The position numbers were made by a program, and so were the translations under genes. Positions 8,952-17,011 of a stretch of 64,000 nt of DNA are shown here, one piece after another. The notes under the pieces were generated by a model. The model ran no database searches. It saw only the letters and a list, made by a program, of their open reading frames with translations, and was not told where the DNA came from. This stretch comes from Methylomonas sp. LL1 (lineage in GTDB: Bacteria; Pseudomonadota; Gammaproteobacteria; Methylococcales; Methylomonadaceae), in NCBI RefSeq assembly GCF_015711015.1, contig NZ_CP064653.1, forward strand, positions 4,588,001 to 4,652,000, given 5' to 3'. Position 1 is the stretch's first letter, and each line of letters begins with the position of its first letter.

Positions 8952-10112
8952 TTAATCGTGTTTTATCGGCGCGAAGGTACAGTGATTGAATAGAGCTGAT
9001 AACAAGCGGCTTTGGAAAACCATGCCGACGAAATGACCATTCTCATCAACGATAGGTACGTGATGGTGGCCTTCGTTGATCACGAGCGGAATCAGTTCGG
9101 CGATATGGGCTTGGGCTGGCAGGGTTTTTACCTTGCGGGTCATGATGTGGCCAATGGCTTCCGGTTTGTCGGTGCTGACGGTCGGCGTGCTCTTGATAAA
9201 TGCCAACCATTTGTCCTGAAAGCTTTGATACGGCGTTAGCTTCAGGTTTTTTAGGAAATCGTATTGGGTAACGATGCCGATGACGTGACGGGCACGATCC
9301 AGTACCGGCAGGGCTTTTAAATGATGTTGCTGCATCAGCATCCAGGCGTCTTCCACTTCGGTGGCATATTCGACGGTAACGATGTCGCGCTGCATCAGTT
9401 GCTCGCATCTGATCGAACCGAGATTTTTTTGAAGCAACAATAGCTGCAATTGAGTAAAAATCCGCAGTAAATCATCGGCTCCGATGTCCAGAAAGTGATC
9501 AAAATCGCGGGTGGCCTGTTCAACGTCGGCCTGACTGACTCCGACCCAGTTGCCTTCAGTTTTGTTTATATGACGGGGCGGCTGGGGTGGGGCTATTCGA
9601 ACCGGATAATCGCGGCGCAAAATCAACCGGTTAATCAACCAAGTTAACATCAGCATGATCAAGACGTTGATGCCGACCGGGTTTAACAGAAAGTCCAGAT
9701 CCGGCATGGGTGTCTGTTCGGCGTTCAATACCGGAGCGAGTGCCGTTGCCGCGCCGGGTGGATGCAAGCAACGCAAGATCAGCATCATCAGCACCGCCAG
9801 TCCCGCGGCGAGCGCGGCGGCGAGCGGTACATCCCTAATATAAAATGCGCATAAAACTCCGATTAACGCCGATAGCATTTGTCCGCCGACAAACGGCCAG
9901 GGCTGAGCCAACGGACTGCCGGGAATCGTAAACAAAATCACCGCCGATGCGCCCATCGATGCCACCAAAACCGAAGTTTGTTCAACGGCATAGGTTTGGG
10001 TAAGCAATCCCGTCAATAAAATCGCCGTTAAACAAGCCAGTGAGGCAATGGCTTTTTCCTTGATACTTAACTGTACGGGCTCGATCGTGAAATAACGCGG
10101 GAGCTGAAACAT
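8952..10112 (-). CDS. HPP family membrane protein with C-terminal CBS pair
   Basis: The 386-residue protein has four hydrophobic segments in its first ~180 residues, including the family signature RCLHPPGAATALAPVLN near residue 115, followed after a linker by two CBS motifs (from ~residue 240, with MQRDIVTVEYATEVEDAW and a second from ~residue 305, HIMTRKVKTLPAQAHIAEL). HPP proteins have been linked to nitrite transport in plastids and cyanobacteria; CBS pairs usually bind adenine nucleotides. It lies 37 bases after the reductase gene on the same strand, so it probably belongs to the haemoglobin-reductase operon. Substrate is not known from sequence alone. Confidence 0.88.
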   Translation of the reverse strand: MFQLPRYFTIEPVQLSIKEKAIASLACLTAILLTGLLTQTYAVEQTSVLVASMGASAVILFTIPGSPLAQPWPFVGGQMLSALIGVLCAFYIRDVPLAAALAAGLAVLMMLILRCLHPPGAATALAPVLNAEQTPMPDLDFLLNPVGINVLIMLMLTWLINRLILRRDYPVRIAPPQPPRHINKTEGNWVGVSQADVEQATRDFDHFLDIGADDLLRIFTQLQLLLLQKNLGSIRCEQLMQRDIVTVEYATEVEDAWMLMQQHHLKALPVLDRARHVIGIVTQYDFLKNLKLTPYQSFQDKWLAFIKSTPTVSTDKPEAIGHIMTRKVKTLPAQAHIAELIPLVINEGHHHVPIVDENGHFVGMVFQSRLLSALFNHCTFAPIKHD

Positions 10113-10149
10113 GGTTTACGAAATAGGCTGGTGGATAGTTAGGCTGAAT

Positions 10150-11142
10150 TTAGTCCAACGTTGCCGATGCCACATGAAAGGCATCCGAATAAATATCCTG
10201 AAGTCCGGCGCCATGCAGATAGGCTTGGCGTTTGCCGTGATTGACCATGTCCGGATGGCCGCACAAATAGACGCGCCAACCTTTCAGGCTAGGTATCGCG
10301 GACATGGCCAGATCATTGGCGCGGCCTTGGGCGATTCCGGCGGGCGCATCGCCTCTCGAGACGCAGGCGGTGCAGTGGAAGTTTGGATGTCGATTTGCCA
10401 ATTCCCGCATTTCCTCTATCCAGTACAAGCCGTCCATTTCCCGGCTGCCGTGGTATAAATGAATTTGACCGGCATGGCCGTGATGCAAGGCTTCCTCGAC
10501 GATACCGGCCAGTGGCGCCAGGCCGCTGCCGGTGCCGATCAACAACATGTTTTGTTCCGGGGTGTTGGGTAGGTAGTAACAAAGCCCCTGAGGGTCGGAT
10601 ACGGCGATGCTGTCGCCTATGTTCAATTCCCGGTGCGCCCACTCGCTAAAACGGCCACCGGCCAGACGGCGGATATGGAAGGTCAATTTATGCGCGTGAA
10701 CCCGGTTATTGGCGATTGAATAGCTACGGGTTAATCCATCTGCGCGTTTCAAGTTCACAAACTGTCCGGCGTAGAAATCCATCGGTTCCTGGCATTGCAG
10801 GCTTAGCAGCAGGGTTTCCGGATTCAGCAGCTGCTTGCCCGTGACCGTGGCTTGATTAAAAGCGTCCGGGGCGGAACCAAGGCTGATGCTGATGTCCTGA
10901 TGCGGATAACAGATACAGGCTAAAAAGTAGTTTTGATGCCGCAACACATCCTTCAGTCCCTGTTGAGCAGCGGCGGGAACGGCGCCCTCAAGGCCACGGA
11001 TCATGCAGCTTTGGCAGGCGCCTTCCCTGCAAGCATGAGGAATGTCGATATGTTCGCGCAACAAGGCATCCAGAACCGATTCGCCCTGTTGGCAAACGAT
11101 TTCCTTGCCATCCAGCCTGATCTTTTGCGACGACATCCCCAT
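10150..11142 (-). CDS. 2Fe-2S ferredoxin / FAD / NAD(P)H oxidoreductase
   Basis: This 330-residue electron-transfer enzyme has a plant-type [2Fe-2S] ferredoxin domain at the N-terminus (CREGACQSC at residues ~38-46 with a later Cys in FLACICYP), an FAD domain (RSYSIAN near residue 137) and an NAD(P)H domain (LIGTGSGLAPLAG near residue 200). It should carry electrons from NAD(P)H through FAD and the cluster to a partner protein. The gene for a truncated haemoglobin ends 10 bases upstream, making that haem protein the likely acceptor, as in nitric oxide dioxygenase reactions. Similar reductases serve oxygenases, which remains an alternative. Confidence 0.9.
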   Translation of the reverse strand: MGMSSQKIRLDGKEIVCQQGESVLDALLREHIDIPHACREGACQSCMIRGLEGAVPAAAQQGLKDVLRHQNYFLACICYPHQDISISLGSAPDAFNQATVTGKQLLNPETLLLSLQCQEPMDFYAGQFVNLKRADGLTRSYSIANNRVHAHKLTFHIRRLAGGRFSEWAHRELNIGDSIAVSDPQGLCYYLPNTPEQNMLLIGTGSGLAPLAGIVEEALHHGHAGQIHLYHGSREMDGLYWIEEMRELANRHPNFHCTACVSRGDAPAGIAQGRANDLAMSAIPSLKGWRVYLCGHPDMVNHGKRQAYLHGAGLQDIYSDAFHVASATLD

Positions 11143-11152
11143 CTCCTTTAAG

Positions 11153-11533
11153 TTAACGGCCCAATACGTCGTTGCGGGTGCTTTCGGCGATGGCCGCCAC
11201 TTGGTCGATCAGATTTTGTGGCACATTCAATTCCGCCAGGGTACCGGTCAGGTGTTCCATGACGGCGTCGAAATGGGAGTCATCCAGGCCCAGATTTTTC
11301 ACCAAGTGGGCATGAGCTTGGCGCATGTCGGCGCCGTTGTAGTTATTGGGTCCGCCGAAAGCCATGGTCAAAAAGGCTTTTTGTTTGGCCGCTTGTTTTT
11401 CAATATTGGTATTGTCGAAAAACCGGTTGATGCGGTGATCGCTCAAGACCTTGCGGTAAAAAATATCGACGGCGGCGTTGACGGCGGCTTCGCCTCCCAA
11501 TTGTTCGTATAGTGTGCTGTTGGTTTCCCTCAT
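11153..11533 (-). CDS. Group 1 truncated haemoglobin
   Basis: The 126-residue protein has the 2-on-2 globin pattern: LYEQLGGEAAVNAAVDIFY at the N-terminus, FFDNTNIEKQAAKQKAFL, the FGGPNNYNGADM turn and HAHLVKNLGL with the proximal histidine. Group 1 globins of this type bind O2 and NO and can convert NO to nitrate when re-reduced. The adjacent reductase gene (10-base gap, same strand) supplies a plausible electron donor. The first three residues MRE and a spaced GAGAGGAC ribosome binding site support the start. Confidence 0.93.
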   Translation of the reverse strand: MRETNSTLYEQLGGEAAVNAAVDIFYRKVLSDHRINRFFDNTNIEKQAAKQKAFLTMAFGGPNNYNGADMRQAHAHLVKNLGLDDSHFDAVMEHLTGTLAELNVPQNLIDQVAAIAESTRNDVLGR

Positions 11534-11824
11534 GCTGAGTGTCCTCTCTGGATTAATAAAAGGTTCAAGCCGTCAGGCTCGGGCACAGGTTAAGCTAAAA
11601 AATAAACTTATGCAATATTTATATTATAAAAGTTTTTTATGTGGTTTAATCGCTGTCACCAAGAACGGGCTGTGCTATGCTGCCTACCGTTAGGGATAGG
11701 TATGAGGAAATCGCTTTATACCCAGGGGCGCAAACGTTGGCGTGTCCCGTCAGGGCGAATTGTTTCAAGCCTATTCCTTGGCATCGTTACAGTTAAATCT
11801 TCGATTTCTCCCGACCTAAGTTAG

Positions 11825-12445
11825 ATGAACATGCAAACCGGCTCGCGCCAAGAACAAATATTGACCCTGCTGCTGAATTCGGCCGCCGGGATGAGCATTG
11901 ATGAAATGGCCGCTGAACTGGAAATATCCAGAAACGCGGTTAAGCAGCATTTGGTCATGCTGGAAAAGCAGCAACTGGTGCGCGAAGCGGCCTTGACCAG
12001 TACCGGCGGCCGGCCGGCCCGCAGTTACACCTTGACCGAGCAGGGGGTTAACCGTTTTCCCAAGCAATATGCCTGGTTTTGCAATTTGCTGTTAAATGAT
12101 CTGGCAGCCGAGTTGAGCTCGGAAGCGTTGGAAAAAATGATGTGGAATATGGGGGTCAAGCTGGCGCAATCCTTGGCACCGCAATTCAGCCACAAACAAC
12201 CGGACCAAAAACTGGCCGCTTTGGTCGAACTGATGCAAAGCCTGGGCTATCACGCGGAACTGGAGCCTCGGCAGGGACAGCCGAGCATCAAGGCGGTCAA
12301 TTGCGTTTATCATGATTTGGCGCAACAACATCCGGAATTGTGCCATTTCGATCAGGCCTTAATTTCTACACTGTTGGAAAAGCCTATTCAACAGACCGAC
12401 TGCATGGCAAAAGCCGGTTGCGTTTGCCGTTTTAAAGTGTCCTAG
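11825..12445 (+). CDS. SufR-like winged-helix regulator with C-terminal Cys cluster
   Basis: The 206-residue protein has a winged helix at residues ~10-75 (MSIDEMAAELEISRNAVKQH as recognition region, then STGGRPARSYTLTEQG as wing) and a C-terminal set of cysteines at 160, 173, 193, 199 and 201. The C-x12-C spacing and late Cys group resemble SufR-type regulators that bind a [4Fe-4S] cluster. It is divergent from the haemoglobin-reductase-HPP genes across 291 bases. An Fe-S regulator would suit NO or oxidant sensing, but the ligand and targets are inferred. No strong ribosome binding site precedes ATG 11825; ATG 11831 is an alternative. Confidence 0.85.
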   Translation: MNMQTGSRQEQILTLLLNSAAGMSIDEMAAELEISRNAVKQHLVMLEKQQLVREAALTSTGGRPARSYTLTEQGVNRFPKQYAWFCNLLLNDLAAELSSEALEKMMWNMGVKLAQSLAPQFSHKQPDQKLAALVELMQSLGYHAELEPRQGQPSIKAVNCVYHDLAQQHPELCHFDQALISTLLEKPIQQTDCMAKAGCVCRFKVS

Positions 12446-12517
12446 GCCCTGAGCTAAAGGCGAGTAGAACGGCGGATTACCTTGGCCTCTGTCGAGATGC
12501 CGACAACCTGCGCCTAT

Positions 12518-13441
12518 TCAGCAAATCAATTGTCCTTGCGTGGCGGCCAAGTTGATCGTTGCCACGGTTCCGGAATTAAACGCCAGATAATCCGATTCGA
12601 TACCGTCCGAAAAAATCACGCCGTTTTCCGGCATTTGCGACTCCAATTCAAGCGGGGTTCGTGGCGTAATGGCGCCGAACACCAACTCGGTGCCGGTGGT
12701 ACGGCTCGGGAACGGTTCGCGCACGGTGAATTGCAGGCGTTGTTCGTGCCAGGCAAAGCCGTTCTTGAGCGGGTGGGATTCGCCGCCGGAAACGCCCAAC
12801 GCTCCGGCCAGCAGCGACTGAAACCAGCCGGTCGAGCCAAAACCGGTGGAGACGATAATGCCGGACGATGACTGAGTTTCCCGGCGGCCATTCCACGACA
12901 GTAGGTAGCGGGCCGAAGTATGGCTTTTCGGACCGATAAACAAGTCGTTGACCGCCAGCATGCGTTGGCCGTCGTTGGTTTTGGCTTCGGCAAAGCTAAT
13001 GGTTTTGCAGGCCGACTTGCCGGCTAGTGTTCGCGTTACCGCCCCTTGCAGATCGCCGATTTCGAAAGGCAGTAGCTTGCCATCCCAGCGGCCGGGATCG
13101 GGGTTGATCGCGATCACCGGTTGGCCGTCCAGATATTTCAATGTGTTGGCGACCAATCCGTCCTGGCCGATTACCACCACAATATCGGACGGCCCAAACT
13201 GGTAATTGGGCAACAGGCGGCGTTCCAATAGTTGGAAGCGGCCCAAGGCTTTCAGTACCCTCTCGGCTTCACCCAAACGGCGCTGGTACAGGTCGTGTTC
13301 ATCCAGATAATCCTGGGCGTCGACCTGATTGTGCTCCAGATAAAAGCGGGCTTGCGGCCAGGTATTGAAGCGTTCGATCAATTCCTGCAACCGGGTTTTG
13401 CGCGCCACCAGAATAAAGCGGTATTGGTAATGATCGCTCAT
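12518..13441 (-). CDS. Divergent NAD kinase-like protein
   Basis: The 307-residue protein has the fold pattern of NAD(+)/NADH kinases but altered signature motifs: GGDG(T) is GQDGL at 92-96, the NE motif is ND at 165-166, and the TPTGSTAY-like loop is STGFGSTGW at 198-206. The central Asp94 remains. A DNA/nucleotide-binding or changed-specificity role is possible, so NAD phosphorylation is not certain. It overlaps the upstream SPFH gene by 4 bases, implying translation coupling, and the pair lies divergent to an NrtR-type NAD-metabolism regulator. It is longer than bacterial PpnK and carries an extra ~80-residue N-terminal region. Confidence 0.75.
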   Translation of the reverse strand: MSDHYQYRFILVARKTRLQELIERFNTWPQARFYLEHNQVDAQDYLDEHDLYQRRLGEAERVLKALGRFQLLERRLLPNYQFGPSDIVVVIGQDGLVANTLKYLDGQPVIAINPDPGRWDGKLLPFEIGDLQGAVTRTLAGKSACKTISFAEAKTNDGQRMLAVNDLFIGPKSHTSARYLLSWNGRRETQSSSGIIVSTGFGSTGWFQSLLAGALGVSGGESHPLKNGFAWHEQRLQFTVREPFPSRTTGTELVFGAITPRTPLELESQMPENGVIFSDGIESDYLAFNSGTVATINLAATQGQLIC

Positions 13442-14460
13442 GAGCGCACCGATTTTTTCAGGACTTGGCTGAACAAATCCGGCGTGATGGTCAATTCGCC
13501 GATTTTGCCGGCATTTTGCGCCAGCGATTCAAAGGCCATCGCCATTAATTGTTCGGGCTCCATGTTCGCCAGCGCCATGGCTTTCAGGTTTTCCACCGGC
13601 AATTCCCTAAACGCCTTCATCCGCGCGCTGATGGCATAGGCTTCCGCGTCGGCTTGCTGGCGGCTGTTTTCGCTATTCAGACTCACCAGGTCCTTGCGTT
13701 GGGTTTCGGCGGCGATTTCGGCCTGCAAGCGTTCGCGTTCGGTTTCGACCTTGCCTCGTTGGATGGTGCGTTCGTTGAGGATGCGCGATTCCTCGATTTC
13801 CTGTTCCTTTTGTTGCACCGACAACTCGGTTTGCAGTTCGGCTTCCTTGATCGTGCGCTCTTGTTCCACTGCCGATTTACGCCGGTCGTAAATCGCATCG
13901 TCGGCTTTTTTCAATATCGCCTCTCGGGCTTCGGCTTCCAACGCGCGCGCCGTTTCCGGGGTGGGCTGCACGGCGCTGATCGATACATCCAGCAGGGCGA
14001 TGCCCAGTGCCTCGAGCGGGGAGTCGCCGGCAAGCCGGTCGCGTAGCAAGCTCACCAAGTCTTGGCCGAGTTTGAGGGCATCGCGTAATACCGTATTCTG
14101 AACCTTGTTCTGCACGATGGCTTGGACGATGCGTATTACCCGGTCCGACAGCTTCAAAGGGTCTTCCGAGACATAGGTGATTCCGTCGTTTTTCAGGCTG
14201 TAGTTCAGCATCTCGGCCATTTTTTCGGGTAATGCCACCCGATAGGTGATTTGGCCTTGCACGGTCACCGACTGAAAGTCGGCCGTCAACAGTTTGAAAA
14301 TGAACGGTGCCTCCTGGGCGTTGACCGGCACCGCCGCGATCGAGGCGGTGGCGACGTTATAGAAAAAACTCAAGCCTTTGCCTTTTTTACGGATGCGGCC
14401 ATTGACGGTTTTGATGACGAAGGTTGAGGAATCCGCTTTGAAATATTGTAAGCCGAGCAT
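13438..14460 (-). CDS. SPFH/Band 7 domain protein
   Basis: This 340-residue protein matches the SPFH/stomatin superfamily: a beta-rich N-terminal part (residues ~1-160, with APFIFKLLTADFQSVTVQGQ near 50) and a long charged coiled-coil (about 185-265, rich in E, Q, R, K) before an Ala/Met-rich tail. Unlike typical stomatins it has no obvious N-terminal transmembrane helix, so it may be cytoplasmic or peripherally membrane bound, probably oligomeric. It is the first gene of a two-gene operon with the NAD-kinase-like protein and faces an NrtR-type regulator with palindromic operator-like sites between. Function is unknown. Confidence 0.85.
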   Translation of the reverse strand: MLGLQYFKADSSTFVIKTVNGRIRKKGKGLSFFYNVATASIAAVPVNAQEAPFIFKLLTADFQSVTVQGQITYRVALPEKMAEMLNYSLKNDGITYVSEDPLKLSDRVIRIVQAIVQNKVQNTVLRDALKLGQDLVSLLRDRLAGDSPLEALGIALLDVSISAVQPTPETARALEAEAREAILKKADDAIYDRRKSAVEQERTIKEAELQTELSVQQKEQEIEESRILNERTIQRGKVETERERLQAEIAAETQRKDLVSLNSENSRQQADAEAYAISARMKAFRELPVENLKAMALANMEPEQLMAMAFESLAQNAGKIGELTITPDLFSQVLKKSVRS

Positions 14461-14495
14461 GGTAGTTCTCCTGTTTGGGTCGAAAAGTCACTTAA

Positions 14496-14527
14496 GACAA
14501 ATAGTGTCCTATAGACACATATTTGTC
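14496..14527. promoter_or_regulatory. Palindromic operator candidate 1 (NrtR-type regulator)
   Basis: A 32-base imperfect palindrome with outer arms GACAAATA/TATTTGTC and an inner perfect dyad GTGTC-N5-GACAC (14504-14518) lies between the divergent SPFH and NrtR-like genes. Position and symmetry fit an operator for the adjacent regulator; the assignment is inferred. Confidence 0.65.
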
Positions 14528-14537
14528 AAGCGCAAAA

Positions 14538-14552
14538 GTGACAAAAAGACAC
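14538..14552. promoter_or_regulatory. Palindromic operator candidate 2 (NrtR-type regulator)
   Basis: GTGAC-AAAAA-GACAC repeats the 5-5-5 geometry of the inner dyad at 14504-14518, with one mismatch in symmetry, exactly 34 bases away (about three helical turns). The pair could be bound on the same DNA face by two dimers. Confidence 0.55.
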
Positions 14553-14605
14553 AAATATCTGCGACAATGTTTGTTATCCAAAAAACTAACGCAAAATAAC
14601 TATCC

Positions 14606-15334
14606 ATGCCGACCGAAACGATGGACGAACAACGGTTTTTAGCCGAATACGATAAGCAGCGATACGACAGCCCTTTGCTGACGGTCGATGCGGTGCTGTT
14701 CACCTACCATCAAGAATGTTTGAAAGTGTTATTGGTCGAGCGCTCCAATCACCCGGAACGGGGCAAGTGGGGTTTGCCGGGCGGTTTTGTCGATTTGCAA
14801 CGGGATCAAACCCTGGAAGATACGGTGCGGCGCAAGCTGAAAGACAAGACCGGCATCGAACCGCCGTATCTGGAACAATTGCAAAGCATAGGCAATGCCA
14901 AGCGCGACAAGCGCGGTTGGTCGGTGACGATAGTCTATACCGCGTTGATGGCTTTTCAGGCCTGCGAAGCCCATGTGGCGACTGTCGCCGATGCGCAATG
15001 GCTAGCGGTGGATGCCGTCGGCCGGATGGAGCTAGCCTTCGATCATCAGGCTCTCATCGGTTTGGCGCGGGAGCGCATGCGGCAAAAGGCTCTGTATTCG
15101 ATCGTGCCGGCCTATGCGCTGCCCGAAACCTTCACATTGCCGGAACTCCAGCATTTGCATGAGGTGTTGATCGGCAAGTCCTTGCAGAAAAAATCCTTCC
15201 GCCGCCGGATCGAGCAGGCGGAACTTTTGCTCGATACCGGCGAAAAACGCTCGGAAGGCGGCCGGCCGGCGTCCTTGTACCGGATGAAGCAGACATCCGG
15301 CGCCTATACCTTTGTGCGCAATCTGGAGGATTGA
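14606..15334 (+). CDS. nrtR: NrtR-type regulator: Nudix domain plus winged helix
   Basis: The 242-residue protein has an N-terminal Nudix fold (LTVDAVLFTYHQECLKVLLV from residue ~24, GKWGLPGGFVDL near 52) and a C-terminal winged helix with TFTLPELQHLHEVLIGKSL and a KKSFRRRIEQA recognition region. The Nudix box is degenerate: the REUXEE core reads RKLKDKTG, so hydrolysis is unlikely and the domain probably senses an ADP-ribose-type ligand, as in NrtR repressors of NAD metabolism. It is divergent from the SPFH/NAD-kinase-like pair with two palindromes between, so it probably controls that pair. Confidence 0.87.
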   Translation: MPTETMDEQRFLAEYDKQRYDSPLLTVDAVLFTYHQECLKVLLVERSNHPERGKWGLPGGFVDLQRDQTLEDTVRRKLKDKTGIEPPYLEQLQSIGNAKRDKRGWSVTIVYTALMAFQACEAHVATVADAQWLAVDAVGRMELAFDHQALIGLARERMRQKALYSIVPAYALPETFTLPELQHLHEVLIGKSLQKKSFRRRIEQAELLLDTGEKRSEGGRPASLYRMKQTSGAYTFVRNLED

Positions 15335-15489
15335 TAAGCCGGCAAACGCTTTCACGCATTTCACGGGGAGTTGCGACTAGTAGATGAATCTTGTTTATCG
15401 GCAAGGCCGATGATAACGTTTACGGCCTTTATGTTTTAGAATCCGGACCACATGATTATCCCTGGTTTGACTGCTCGAGCCGTCTATTG

Positions 15490-16080
15490 ATGGGCGGGAT
15501 TATTGGCATCTTGTTGGCGGCCGGCGCTAGTCGCCGTTTCGGCGCGGACAAGCTGATGCATGTTTTGCCCGATGGCGATCCGGTGGCGGTGCGCGCCTGC
15601 CGGAATTTGTTGGCCGGCTGCGACGGAGTGCTGGCGGTCGTGCGTCCCGGCAGCGACGAGCTGGCTGCCCGGTTACGGGCCGAGGGTGCCAAGGTGTTAA
15701 TTTGCGACGATGCCGACCAAGGGATGGCTGCCAGCCTATCCTTTGGCATTAGCGCTTGCCCGTCCGCGGCCGGTTGGCTGGTCGCTCTAGCCGACATGCC
15801 TTGGATAGCGCCGGTTACGATAAGCAAGCTGGCGGATGCCTTACGTTCGGGCGCGGAGATCGTGGCACCGGGCTGGCAAGGCCGGCGCGGGCACCCGGTG
15901 GGTTTTACGCAAGTATTGCGGCCCGAGCTGATGGCTTTGACCGGCGACAGTGGCGCGAAAGCCGTAATTCAGGCTCATGCCGATTGGCTCCGGATCGTGG
16001 ATTGCGACGATCCGGGCGTGATTCGGGACATCGATCGGCCGGAAGATTTGAATAACCTAAATAGTAGAAAACCCTTGTGA
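15490..16080 (+). CDS. MobA/MocA-like molybdopterin nucleotidyltransferase
   Basis: The 196-residue protein has the nucleotidyltransferase start IIGILLAAGASRRFGADK (NTP loop) at residues ~3-20 and ALADMPWI near 105, the pattern of MocA/MobA-like enzymes. These add CMP or GMP to molybdopterin during maturation of the molybdenum cofactor. It overlaps xdhC by one base and precedes iorAB-like genes, so a MocA-type CMP transfer for the molybdenum hydroxylase downstream is likely. The start ATG at 15490 begins exactly at the conserved MGGIIGILLAAG; the frame is open further upstream but that part lacks family character. Confidence 0.87.
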   Translation: MGGIIGILLAAGASRRFGADKLMHVLPDGDPVAVRACRNLLAGCDGVLAVVRPGSDELAARLRAEGAKVLICDDADQGMAASLSFGISACPSAAGWLVALADMPWIAPVTISKLADALRSGAEIVAPGWQGRRGHPVGFTQVLRPELMALTGDSGAKAVIQAHADWLRIVDCDDPGVIRDIDRPEDLNNLNSRKPL

Positions 16081-16877
16081 TGCCGGAAATCCTCAATCAT
16101 CAGCTCGAATTGCACAAAACGCGCCGTCCCTATGCGCTGGCCACGGTGGTGGAAATTCTAGGGTCGTCATCGGCCAAGCCGGCGGCCAAGGCGCTGATCG
16201 ATGCGGCGGGCAAAGTCATCGCCGGCTGGATCGGCGGCGGTTGCGCGCAGTCTATGGTGTCTAAAGCGGCGCTTGAGTGCCTTGAAATCGGAGAACCGTG
16301 CGTGATCGAAATTGATTTGACCGACGAAATTTTCGGTGCCGGCATGCCTTGCGGCGGCAGCATGCGGGTTTACGTCGAGCCGGTCTTACCCAAACCGCTG
16401 CTGTGGTTGATGGGGCATGGCCGTATCGTGGAGAGCCTGTGCGAGTTTGCTCATCGATTGGGATTCGATGTGATCGTTAATGATGCTCAGGCCAGTGTCG
16501 AACATTTTGCCAAAGCCGGTCAAATCATCAGCGACGATAGCCGCTATCAACAATTACTACCGCAACCGGGCGATTTCGTCGTGATAGCCACCCACCACAA
16601 GGGCGACTACGACTCATTGACTCGCGCGCTGCATTCCGAAGCCCACTATATCGCCCTGGTTTCCAGCCGAAAGCGGGCACAACTGGTATTGAAACGCTTG
16701 GGGCAAGAGGGATTTTCCGAAGCCAGCCTAGCCAGGGTGCGCGCTCCCGCCGGCCTGGATTTGGCCGCGAAGTTACCGGAAGAGATCGCGCTGGCGATTG
16801 CCGCCGAGATGGTATTGGTCAGGCGCGGCGGCATCGGCACGCCCTTGAGTAGAGTCTTGCCGGTGCCGGATCGTTAA
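16080..16877 (+). CDS. xdhC: XdhC-family molybdenum cofactor chaperone
   Basis: XdhC proteins bind sulfurated molybdenum cofactor and insert it into molybdenum hydroxylases. The 265-residue protein shows the N-terminal XdhC domain (YALATVVEILGSSSAKPAAK near 20 and GWIGGGCAQS near 50) and a C-terminal Rossmann-like XdhC domain with YIALVSSRKRAQLVLKRL near 195. ATG 16080 overlaps the stop of the preceding gene (TGATG). It sits directly before the hydroxylase subunits, matching the usual maturation-enzyme order. Confidence 0.93.
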   Translation: MPEILNHQLELHKTRRPYALATVVEILGSSSAKPAAKALIDAAGKVIAGWIGGGCAQSMVSKAALECLEIGEPCVIEIDLTDEIFGAGMPCGGSMRVYVEPVLPKPLLWLMGHGRIVESLCEFAHRLGFDVIVNDAQASVEHFAKAGQIISDDSRYQQLLPQPGDFVVIATHHKGDYDSLTRALHSEAHYIALVSSRKRAQLVLKRLGQEGFSEASLARVRAPAGLDLAAKLPEEIALAIAAEMVLVRRGGIGTPLSRVLPVPDR

Positions 16878-16885
16878 GCTGCGGC

Positions 16886-16902
16886 GCGGCGCTGTACGCC
16901 GC
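16886..16902 (+). terminator. short hairpin after xdhC
   Basis: A perfect 6-bp GC stem (GCGGCG/CGCCGC) with a 5-base loop lies 8 bases after the xdhC stop. There is no T run, so it is probably a weak terminator or stabiliser within the operon. Confidence 0.3.
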
Positions 16903-17011
16903 CTTTACTGGCCGATGCGGCCCGTGTACCATTCCGGACAAACCCGCGCCAAAGCTGGACGATAACGCGCGGCCGCCTTGAACCGCCGAATACTGTAGGG
17001 AGTAACACCCG

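Noticed and set aside
11680..11790. Possible c-di-GMP riboswitch ahead of the SufR-like regulator (GGGGCGCAAAC segment)
   Set aside because: The paired regions and tetraloop/receptor of that class could not be laid out; only one local hairpin is supported.
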